33,898 nucleotides of DNA, from the NCBI GenBank assembly GCA_937926215.1, contig CALEYA010000165.1, forward strand, positions 1 through 33,898. The letters run 5' to 3'. Positions 18,976 to 26,058 of this stretch are shown here, piece by piece. The notes under the pieces were generated by a model that had not been told where the DNA came from, ran no database searches, and saw only the letters and a program-made list of their open reading frames with translations. Position 1 is the first letter of the stretch, and each line of letters begins with the position of its first letter. A program made the translations under genes and the position numbers. This DNA comes from an uncultured Croceitalea sp. (GTDB lineage: Bacteria > Bacteroidota > Bacteroidia > Flavobacteriales > Flavobacteriaceae).

Positions 18976-19974
18976 TTATCGGGGTATTTCAATAGATTCT
19001 ATAAGTTGTTGTACCACTTTTTCTGCGGTAAAGCCTTCCATTTCACGTTCTGGGGTCAATATAATCCGATGCGCTAGAATAGGACTGGCCACCTTTTTAA
19101 TATCCTCAGGAGTAATAAAGTCCCTCCCATTGATAGCCGCCAAGGCTTTGGAGGCGTCCATTATGGCTATAGAGGCCCTTGGGGAGGCCCCTAGGTAAAG
19201 ATTGGCATTAGTTCTTGTGTCGTTAACGATGGATGCAATGTATCTCAACAAATTGTCCTCTACGATGATTTCTTTGATGGTATCTTGATATTCTGCGATC
19301 TGTTTGGCAGATAGTACGGAAGTAATCAGCCCTTCCACAGCGGTGTTTTTCTGCTGGTGCTTGCTTTCCAAAATGGCGACCTCCTCTTCCAAGGAAGGAT
19401 AATCCACATTGATCTTAAAAAGAAACCGGTCCAATTGTGCTTCCGGTAATCTATAGGTGCCTTCTTGCTCCACGGGATTCTGGGTGGCAAAGACCAGAAA
19501 AGGCGGCTGCATATCAAACTCCTGTCCATCAATGGTGATTTGCCGTTCCGCCATAGCTTCAAAGAGGGCGGCTTGGGTTTTTGCCGGGGCACGGTTTATT
19601 TCATCGATTAAAACAATATTGGAAAACAAAGGGCCTTTCTTAAACTCAAACTCGGAGGTTTTTACGTTAAAAATGGAGGTTCCCAAGATATCACTTGGCA
19701 TAAGGTCCGGAGTAAATTGGATACGACTGAAATCGACATCCATCGTTTTTGCCAAAAGTTTGGCCGTTACGGTTTTGGCTACCCCGGGCACTCCTTCTAT
19801 CAACGAATGGCCATTGGCCAAAATGGATATAATCAAAAGTTCAATCATATCTACCTGGCCGATGATTACCTTCCCCAACTCCGTTTTAATCTTGCCCACG
19901 GCCTCCTGCAATTGGGTAAGGTCTATTCTTGAATTGAATTCCAATGGGTTTTCTTGTGGTTCGTTTGCCTCCAT
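18976..19974 (-). CDS. MoxR family AAA+ ATPase
   Basis: A 332-residue AAA+ ATPase of the MoxR/RavA lineage. It has Walker A GVPGVAKT (61-68), Walker B VLIDEINRAP (121-130), sensor-1 FATQNP (Asn166), the Arg-finger region EAQLDRF (Arg183) and a C-terminal lid with GASPRASIA. MoxR proteins act as chaperones that mature or activate membrane or metal-containing proteins, usually with a vWA/DUF58 partner. Here it lies between DUF4350 (1-bp gap) and DUF58 (6-bp gap), the usual order in Bacteroidota. It is cytoplasmic; its target in this cluster is unknown. Confidence 0.94.
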   Translation of the reverse strand: MEANEPQENPLEFNSRIDLTQLQEAVGKIKTELGKVIIGQVDMIELLIISILANGHSLIEGVPGVAKTVTAKLLAKTMDVDFSRIQFTPDLMPSDILGTSIFNVKTSEFEFKKGPLFSNIVLIDEINRAPAKTQAALFEAMAERQITIDGQEFDMQPPFLVFATQNPVEQEGTYRLPEAQLDRFLFKINVDYPSLEEEVAILESKHQQKNTAVEGLITSVLSAKQIAEYQDTIKEIIVEDNLLRYIASIVNDTRTNANLYLGASPRASIAIMDASKALAAINGRDFITPEDIKKVASPILAHRIILTPEREMEGFTAEKVVQQLIESIEIPR

Positions 19975-19975
19975 A

Positions 19976-21184
19976 TTACGATTTAAATGCGGTTATTTTT
20001 TTATTAAGTTCAATAAGGTCTGCTTCGGAATGCACGGCCTTGTTTTTTAAATGGATAATAAATTCGATCAATTTTTTGGACTCTTCTACCGTTTTGCCGG
20101 ATTTTGCGGCAAGGGTAGTAAAGGTTTTTTCGGTCAAGGTGTCCGTGTTCACATAATACCGCTGGCGTAGATGCGCTAAAAAGAAACGGATTTTCTTGGA
20201 AATCAAGTTGGTGTAATCCTTGTTTTGGTGGTATAGGGAACCCACGGTACGTGCAAATTCTACGGACGAATTTTCCAAAGGGGTCACCACTGGAATAATG
20301 CGCTGTTCCCTTTTTGCCCTAAAGATGACAAATAGGAGAAGTCCAATTAGGGTTAGGTAATAGGCCCATTTTAATGCAGCTTGATTAAGGATGAAGCGCA
20401 TGGGGGAAGTAATGACTACCCGGCCAGATTTTTTATAGTTATCATAATACATGGGATGGTCCCCTAAATAGGCAAACACACCGCTCACATAATCTTCATT
20501 GCCCTTTAGCAGATAATAGTTACTGAAAGCTTGGGGCGTAGTATTGATAAAAAAGTTCCCTTTGCCAAAAGCAGTTTTTATAAAATTGGGCTGTCGCACA
20601 ATTTCTTCCACTGCATTGTTAAAATCGTTTTTGTGTTCATATTCCAAATAGCCCAGGATAGTAGTATTGGTGGTATCTACGGATACAAGATGCGATTTTG
20701 AAACACCTCTGGAAAAATGATACTTCTTTGTGTTAAGTTGGGTATGGGTGAATTCCACGGTTACGGTATCCTCAACAATGGTATAATCATAATCTACTTC
20801 CAGATTGAGCGTGTCCCGTAATGTATAGTCAATATCAGAGGCCGCAAGAAAAACGGAATTCCCTTGCGCTACATAGTCCAGTAAGCGGTTTAGCTCCTGC
20901 TCGTCCAAGTCGATAAAATCATTGATCATAAAGTAATTGGAAACTGCGGTAGTGTCCCTATCCTCCATGATATAAAAAAGACTTTCCTCTACTTTGGTAA
21001 TGTCGCTTTTTGGAAAGAGCTGTCGCAGCTCGTTAAACAAGACATACCCGCCAAACGGAATTTTGGATTGCGCCGTATAGGAGGGCTTCCAGTTGATGGG
21101 TTTTGGACGGGTAACCTCTGTAATGATTATCCCAAGGACGACCACCGCAAACAACCCGATAATAATTTTTGAGCGTCTATCCAT
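19976..21184 (-). CDS. DUF4350 domain membrane protein
   Basis: A 402-residue protein with an N-terminal membrane anchor (KIIIGLFAVVVLGIIITEV), an extracytoplasmic DUF4350 domain (about 35-265) starting SYTAQSKIPFGGYVLFNEL, a second membrane helix (YYLTLIGLLLFVIF, about 283-300) and a cytoplasmic tail. DUF4350 has a glutamine-amidotransferase-like fold (DFIDLDEQELNRLLDYVAQGNSVFLAA) without an obvious catalytic Cys. It is consistently linked to MoxR, DUF4129 and DUF58 genes. It lies 1 bp from each neighbour, so it must be cotranscribed with them. Confidence 0.85.
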   Translation of the reverse strand: MDRRSKIIIGLFAVVVLGIIITEVTRPKPINWKPSYTAQSKIPFGGYVLFNELRQLFPKSDITKVEESLFYIMEDRDTTAVSNYFMINDFIDLDEQELNRLLDYVAQGNSVFLAASDIDYTLRDTLNLEVDYDYTIVEDTVTVEFTHTQLNTKKYHFSRGVSKSHLVSVDTTNTTILGYLEYEHKNDFNNAVEEIVRQPNFIKTAFGKGNFFINTTPQAFSNYYLLKGNEDYVSGVFAYLGDHPMYYDNYKKSGRVVITSPMRFILNQAALKWAYYLTLIGLLLFVIFRAKREQRIIPVVTPLENSSVEFARTVGSLYHQNKDYTNLISKKIRFFLAHLRQRYYVNTDTLTEKTFTTLAAKSGKTVEESKKLIEFIIHLKNKAVHSEADLIELNKKITAFKS

Positions 21185-21185
21185 A

Positions 21186-21911
21186 TTACAAATTTGGGAT
21201 GCTATTGTTCACTGTGGCGAAACTTTTACTGGCCGTTTCATAAGAAGCGGCGTCTATGGGTTGTTCCCCATACCATATATAATCATAGAGATAGGATGCT
21301 TTTTTAAATCCTGTCTTAAGGCGTGGTTCGCTGATTTCGTTTTGATAGTCAGAATTGGTCTTGTCAAAATGCCATTCAATAATATTGGTCTGCGAGAGTC
21401 GTTTTAAGATGCGTAAATACTGATAGCGAACGGCCAAGCGGTAGTCGTTTTCATTTAAGGCGTTTTTTAAGAGGGCATCCAAATCCAAGGTTTCAATATG
21501 TTGCTCTGCCATATCGATATCCAGTATTGCATTTGCTTTTTTGGTAAAAATGGCATTGAACTTTTCGTTGATGAGCAACCTTATGATTAAATAAATAGTG
21601 ACCCCAGCCATTAGGGCATAGATAAGGTATTGCAACACTTTGAATACGCCCGGGGGAATATTGACCCCAAAAACATCATTAAGGGCCCTGCCTAACCACC
21701 TAAAAAAGCGATCGATGAGGTTTTGCGATTCACCCGTTTTTATATCATAATTGAATTCTTCGCCTTGGTAGTTGTCCGTAAGCCGTTCCAGTTTGCGTTC
21801 TATTAATCGGCTATCGGTATCAATGGCCACCGTTAAGGAATCTGCAGGTTCCTGAGCACGGATAAATACCAAACACTGTACTGTTATAAAAAGGGTCAAG
21901 GCGTATTTCAC
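21186..21911 (-). CDS. DUF4129 domain membrane protein
   Basis: A 241-residue protein with a signal peptide (KYALTLFITVQCLVFIRA, cleaved before QEPAD), a short periplasmic part, one membrane helix (about 94-112) and a cytoplasmic C-terminal DUF4129 domain. The domain is recognised by ALNENDYRLAVRYQYLRIL followed by W-containing KTN.DY. In some proteins DUF4129 is fused to transglutaminase domains, but none is present here. It overlaps the upstream membrane-protein gene by 4 bp (ATGA), which suggests translational coupling. Part of the MoxR cluster; function unknown. Confidence 0.85.
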   Translation of the reverse strand: MKYALTLFITVQCLVFIRAQEPADSLTVAIDTDSRLIERKLERLTDNYQGEEFNYDIKTGESQNLIDRFFRWLGRALNDVFGVNIPPGVFKVLQYLIYALMAGVTIYLIIRLLINEKFNAIFTKKANAILDIDMAEQHIETLDLDALLKNALNENDYRLAVRYQYLRILKRLSQTNIIEWHFDKTNSDYQNEISEPRLKTGFKKASYLYDYIWYGEQPIDAASYETASKSFATVNNSIPNL

Positions 21912-22849
21912 AGGTCCGTATTTCCTATTTGGTCTATTTTACTTCTGGTATGGATATTGTACTCTTTTTCATGAAGGGAGAAATACAACATGCCGTTCAC
22001 GAATTGTGATAGACAATAGCTGTAAATACCCACGGCCAAGGCCATCCACGTACCTAGTGTATAAATAATCTTGGCAACCACCGAAGCAGAGTAATCCACG
22101 TCGTTCTCTACCACATGAAAGGTGTAAATACCTACCAATACTAGGGGAACTACAGAGAGGACAACCTGGAGTATGCCATTTAGGATACCCAAAACAAAAT
22201 TGACCCCTACGGACTTCCAGAAATTTTTGGTGACCAATTTCCACCCTTCTCCCAAGGCATCCGTAACGCTTACCTTGTCTTGAAGCATATGCATAAAGGA
22301 AACCCCTACCCAAGCCAAAAAGAAGAACAGAATAATGTAATATGCGAAAATCCCCAAGAAAGGGATGATGAGTAAAATAAAACTCACTATTCCCAACCCA
22401 AAAAATAGGGCGATAAGAAGGATAATGAACAGCAAGATATTTCCGGATTGGCCTAATGTATATTTCCAGACCTCAGTTTTATGGACCTTCTCTCCTTCCT
22501 TATTGTTATAAAGAATCATATAGCTGGAGGATAGGCTATAGTTTAATGCCGCTACGATAACAAATATCAAGACGAGCAAAAGTCCACCTACCCCTAAAAG
22601 CAGGTTATACTTGTCATCCAAGGGTTCCCTAGCAACACCAAAGCTATACGAATTCTCATAAGCTATCAACCCAATAAACCCAGAAACAAGAAGGTAACTT
22701 ACAATTAAAAGAGCCACCAAAAAGATACCGTTATAGTTTAGAAAAACGTTGGTAAACCTTTTAAGGTTTTGTTTCAAGAAATCAAAATATGCGGTTATGA
22801 TATCGCCAAAATCACGATTGACCCGCAGCGGAATGTATTTGTCTGTCAT
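21908..22849 (-). CDS. Polytopic membrane protein of the MoxR cluster
   Basis: A 313-residue protein with about six to seven hydrophobic helices (near residues 45-65, 90-110, 140-175, 180-200, 218-245, 262-285), a cytoplasmic N-terminus containing DFGDIITAYFDFLKQNLKR, and a hydrophilic C-tail. The overall pattern recalls the DUF975/DUF7847-type glycerophosphoryl-diesterase-membrane-domain-like proteins, but I cannot name a family. It is translationally coupled on both sides: a 38-bp overlap with spoIIM-like upstream and a 4-bp overlap with DUF4129 downstream. It is probably an integral part of the same membrane complex. Confidence 0.85.
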   Translation of the reverse strand: MTDKYIPLRVNRDFGDIITAYFDFLKQNLKRFTNVFLNYNGIFLVALLIVSYLLVSGFIGLIAYENSYSFGVAREPLDDKYNLLLGVGGLLLVLIFVIVAALNYSLSSSYMILYNNKEGEKVHKTEVWKYTLGQSGNILLFIILLIALFFGLGIVSFILLIIPFLGIFAYYIILFFFLAWVGVSFMHMLQDKVSVTDALGEGWKLVTKNFWKSVGVNFVLGILNGILQVVLSVVPLVLVGIYTFHVVENDVDYSASVVAKIIYTLGTWMALAVGIYSYCLSQFVNGMLYFSLHEKEYNIHTRSKIDQIGNTDL

Positions 22850-23798
22850 GTATGGTTTTTAACAATCTGGGATATATCCCATAATAAAACACGATTAGCA
22901 AGAGTGATGTTCCAATAATCAAGAATGCCAACCAGTTGGGCATATCGGTATATCGTGTGATGAAGCCTTCAATAAATCCGGCAACGATAAAAAACGGGAT
23001 GGTACTTACGACTACCTTTAAACCGTTCTTGGCGCCCTTCATAAAAGAGACCCGTCTAGAATACGTTTTTGGAAAAAGGATGCTATTGCCCATCAATAAA
23101 CCTGCACAGCCCGCAACGATAATTACGGAAATTTCAATAGTGCCGTGTAACCAAATCTGTTTGTTCGCTTCAAAAAAAACGTTTTGGGTGTAAAAGAACG
23201 TAATAAAAGCCCCTAGCATCACCCCATTGCTAAAAAGGATATAGGCCGTTCCAATACTAGTAATCACCCCAAAGGCGAAGGCTAAAAATGCTACCCTAAT
23301 GTTGTTGATAGTGATACCCAAAAAACTACCTATCTCGCTTCCTCCTTTATATATTGCCGCAGGGTCGCCGTTGGCAATATTGTTCAAAGTTTCATTTACG
23401 TAAGCGTCGCCCAAGATCAATCGCACAAAATTAGCATCGTTATAAGCGGAAATACTACCAATAACTGCGGCGACCATAAATATTAAAAAGGCTATACCTA
23501 AAGTCTTTTGATGTTCTGCAAAGAAGAGTGGAAATTCAGTTTTCCAAAAAGCTACGATACGGTTGCTGCTCTCTTTTTTGTTCTTATATATTTTTTGATG
23601 CGCTTGGGAGGCAAGACCGTTTAAATACAATAATGTCTTGCTTTCTGCGTAATAGGTTTGCGCGTAGGCCAAATCGTTGGTCAGTTGTATGTAGCCGTTC
23701 GCCAATGCATCAGGATCGGTTTTGGAACCTATGTGGATAGCTTTTTCAAATGCTATCCATTTTTCCTTATTTTGCCTAACAAAAGCGGCTTCGCGCAT
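22812..23798 (-). CDS. SpoIIM-like (stage II sporulation protein M family) membrane protein
   Basis: A 328-residue membrane protein. The first 90 residues are soluble and helical (MREAAFVRQNKEKWIAFEKA), then about five hydrophobic helices follow. The SpoIIM/DUF95 signature region includes GSFLGITINNIRVAFLAFA, then GVMLGAFITFF and WLHGTIEISVIIVAGCAGL, where the HGTIEI motif is typical. In Bacillus SpoIIM helps peptidoglycan degradation during engulfment; non-sporulating bacteria carry homologues next to MoxR and RDD genes with unknown function, as here. It is the first gene of the minus-strand cluster, overlaps the next gene by 38 bp, and is divergent from the RDD gene by 36 bp. Confidence 0.9.
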   Translation of the reverse strand: MREAAFVRQNKEKWIAFEKAIHIGSKTDPDALANGYIQLTNDLAYAQTYYAESKTLLYLNGLASQAHQKIYKNKKESSNRIVAFWKTEFPLFFAEHQKTLGIAFLIFMVAAVIGSISAYNDANFVRLILGDAYVNETLNNIANGDPAAIYKGGSEIGSFLGITINNIRVAFLAFAFGVITSIGTAYILFSNGVMLGAFITFFYTQNVFFEANKQIWLHGTIEISVIIVAGCAGLLMGNSILFPKTYSRRVSFMKGAKNGLKVVVSTIPFFIVAGFIEGFITRYTDMPNWLAFLIIGTSLLLIVFYYGIYPRLLKTIHDRQIHSAAGQS

Positions 23799-23819
23799 AT
23801 AAAATATTTTCCTAAAAGT

Positions 23820-23850
23820 TAAATTTAGTATTTAATGGGTAACCTTCAAA
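23820..23850 (-). promoter_or_regulatory. Putative promoter of the SpoIIM-MoxR-DUF58 cluster
   Basis: On the minus strand a TTTG -33 box (23847-23850) is separated by exactly 19 bp from TAAATTTA (23820-23827), one base off the -7 consensus TAnnTTTG. The -7 box ends 21 bp before the SpoIIM start. The -33 box lies inside the first codons of the divergent RDD gene, so the two transcription units share this short region. Confidence 0.45.
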
Positions 23851-24560
23851 TCAATACAACGCAAAATGTAAACCTTAATTATAAAATTGCAAGTATTGGC
23901 GAGCGGATTTTGGCTTTTTTAATCGATGGGTTTATTCTTTACCTCTACGCAATCTTGGTAAATCTCATTGGTGACGCCATTGGTTACGTGTATGAAGATA
24001 GATGGACGCAGCGCGGTTTGGTATCCTTAATTTTTTTGCCGGCCATGTTTTATAGTGTGATCATGCATAGCCTTTTTAACGGTAGGACCGTTGGAAAAAT
24101 ACTACTTAAAATGCGTGTAGTACGTCTTGACGGTTCTCCTGTACATTGGAGCAATTATTTGGTGCGATGGATGCTGCGCTTGGTGGATATTTGGCTATTT
24201 TTAGGTTCCATCGGGCTATTGACCATTCTTTTTTCCGAACGAAGACAGCGCCTAGGGGATGCCGCTGCCGGTACCGTGGTCATCAGCACCAAAAACAAGA
24301 CCAAGGTGTCCCATACGATTTTGGAGGAGGTAGAAGAGATCTATGAGCCAAAATTCACCAATGTTACCTTGCTAACGGATAAGGATGTACGACTTATAAA
24401 GGACACCTATATCATAGCAAAAAGAAGTAATGACTACAAAACCCTTACCGCACTTCGAATTAAGGTGGAAAGCATTCTCCAGACCAAATCAGAATTGTAC
24501 GATCGACAATATTTGGATACCGTTTTAAAAGATTATAACTACTATACCCAAAAACTGTAG
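23835..24560 (+). CDS. RDD family membrane protein
   Basis: A 241-residue RDD family protein. The RDD signature is clear: ERILAFLIDGFILYLYAIL in the first helix, then a second helix, and the GRTVGKILLKMRVVRLDG segment followed by NYLVRWMLRLVD and RQRLGDAAAGTVV. A cytoplasmic C-terminal tail (about 160-241) follows. RDD proteins are small integral membrane proteins, a few linked to Na+ transport, most uncharacterised. It is divergent from the SpoIIM-led cluster, and RDD genes commonly accompany MoxR/DUF58/SpoIIM clusters, so it is probably functionally linked. The TRIC gene starts 3 bp after its stop. Confidence 0.92.
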   Translation: MGNLQINTTQNVNLNYKIASIGERILAFLIDGFILYLYAILVNLIGDAIGYVYEDRWTQRGLVSLIFLPAMFYSVIMHSLFNGRTVGKILLKMRVVRLDGSPVHWSNYLVRWMLRLVDIWLFLGSIGLLTILFSERRQRLGDAAAGTVVISTKNKTKVSHTILEEVEEIYEPKFTNVTLLTDKDVRLIKDTYIIAKRSNDYKTLTALRIKVESILQTKSELYDRQYLDTVLKDYNYYTQKL

Positions 24561-24563
24561 GGG

Positions 24564-25169
24564 ATGTTTTATGGCGTAATCGATATTTTAGGGACCATTG
24601 CTTTTGCCATATCCGGGGTTTTGGTGGCCATGGAAAAGCGCTTGGATGTGTTTGGGGTGCTCATCATTGCCTTTGTAACGGCCATTGGCGGGGGAACACT
24701 TAGGGATTTGTTGATTGGGAATACCCCGGTGGTTTGGTTGAGGGATGCTACCTATAGCATTACCATAGTGACAACGGTAATATTGGCAATCCTCTTTGCA
24801 AAGCGCATAAAGTATTTAAGCAAATCACTTTTTCTTTTTGATACCGTAGGTATTGGGTTGTACACCTTGGTAGGTGTTGAAAAGGGACTGGAAGCTGGCC
24901 TGCAACCTGTAGTCTGTATTCTTTTAGGCACGATAACGGCAAGTTTTGGCGGGGTGCTACGGGATATTCTATGCAATGAGATTCCTGTAATTTTTAGAAA
25001 GGAATTGTACGCCACTCCCTGTATTTTAGGGGCTGCCAGTTATTTCTTATTGGCAGCGTTCCCAATACCGGAAAATGTAGCCTATGCTTTTGGTATTATA
25101 GTGGTTGTTGGCATTCGATTGCTGGCGGTAAAGTTTAAGATCCAATTGCCCAATATTTATGGGAAGTAA
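24564..25169 (+). CDS. Trimeric intracellular cation (TRIC) channel family protein
   Basis: A 201-residue membrane protein of the prokaryotic TRIC family (UPF0126, YicG/YadS-like), trimeric K+/Na+-permeable channels. The family has an inverted repeat of two three-helix bundles plus one helix. Both copies of its kink motif are visible: IGGGTLRDLLIGN (42-53) and SFGGVLRDIL (127-136). About seven hydrophobic helices span the whole protein. It follows the RDD gene by 3 bp, so they share a transcript; a link to osmotic or ion balance is plausible but inferred. Confidence 0.93.
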   Translation: MFYGVIDILGTIAFAISGVLVAMEKRLDVFGVLIIAFVTAIGGGTLRDLLIGNTPVVWLRDATYSITIVTTVILAILFAKRIKYLSKSLFLFDTVGIGLYTLVGVEKGLEAGLQPVVCILLGTITASFGGVLRDILCNEIPVIFRKELYATPCILGAASYFLLAAFPIPENVAYAFGIIVVVGIRLLAVKFKIQLPNIYGK

Positions 25170-25268
25170 TGGGATTTAAAATTCAAGTTCAAACTCAAGA
25201 ATCAAATTCAAGCTAAAGGCAACCATTTAAAAAGCCTAAATGAGTTCAGTGTTTATTTTGAACTTAAT

Positions 25269-25319
25269 GATGTGAAATCATATATCTTATCAAGATTTTT
25301 TGTGTTTACGTTTTACATC
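25269..25319. terminator. Stem-loop region between the TRIC and Fn3-lipoprotein genes
   Basis: GATGTGAAA (25269-25277) can pair with TTTTACATC (25311-25319, one G-U). Inside it ATCTT/AAGAT (25284-25296) is followed by a T-run on the plus strand. The two convergent genes end on either side, so a weak terminator is plausible, but the stems are AT-rich. Confidence 0.3.
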
Positions 25320-25335
25320 ACTACCCGTCATCTAT

Positions 25336-26058
25336 CTACATCGCGGTTTTGAATTGGAACACTTGAGAGTTTGAAGAATTACCGTGCTGATCAATCGCTA
25401 TCACCTTCCAATAGTAGGTAGTGTTGGGTTCAACCATGACGGTCTTTATATTTTCCATTTGTTGTCCCAATGTATTGGTTGGGGGATTATCGATATCCAA
25501 AAATAGTTCATAACCGATTATATCATCATCAATATCGTTTGACGACCACTCTAAGTTTATGTTTCCTTCTTGGTCAGTAGTTACAATTTCACCAATCTTT
25601 GGAGCTTCCGCATTTGGAGGAAAAGGGGCATAGTTTTCTATACCGGGGCCTTGGTTATAAAACCTAGACGTCTCACTAATAGCTATTTGTTCGGTAGCGT
25701 TTGATAATGAAGTGACGTACCATTCGTATGGTCTGCCTCTGTCAAGGTTAATGGGGGTTTCGTTAGTCGTAGCGTTTATGTTAAGTGTCTCTCCATTATT
25801 CAAGTTGGTAATTGTTATTCTATAAGAATCCGTATTCTCTGCTTCGGTCCATCTAAAAATAACCCTGCTCCGTTGATCGTCAAGTATTTGCCCTTCATTG
25901 CATTCAGAATTATTTTCTGGAAATATGGTGAGCGCGTGTGAAGGTGGCAAAACATTTACACTAGGATTCTCCTCGTTCTCCGTGGCAGCCCTATCACTGC
26001 TGCAAGATAAGAAGGCCAAGGTTACTAGAAAAACGAAAGTATATTGGGGCAGCTTCAT
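25336..26058 (-). CDS. Lipoprotein with two fibronectin-III-like domains
   Basis: A 240-residue lipoprotein: signal peptide with lipobox AFLSC (Cys19), then SSDRA. Two Fn3-like beta-sandwiches follow. The first is at about 40-135 (VIFRWTEAENTDSYRITI, then YEWYVTSLSN) and the second at about 150-240 (INLEWSSNDIDDDIIGYEL, then TTYYWKVIAIDQHGNSS). No enzymatic motif is present. Its ATG overlaps the stop of the giant G8 gene (ATGA, 4 bp), so the two are translationally coupled and probably act together at the cell surface, for example as an anchor or accessory binding protein for the secreted G8 protein. That partnership is inferred from gene order only. Confidence 0.88.
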   Translation of the reverse strand: MKLPQYTFVFLVTLAFLSCSSDRAATENEENPSVNVLPPSHALTIFPENNSECNEGQILDDQRSRVIFRWTEAENTDSYRITITNLNNGETLNINATTNETPINLDRGRPYEWYVTSLSNATEQIAISETSRFYNQGPGIENYAPFPPNAEAPKIGEIVTTDQEGNINLEWSSNDIDDDIIGYELFLDIDNPPTNTLGQQMENIKTVMVEPNTTYYWKVIAIDQHGNSSNSQVFQFKTAM

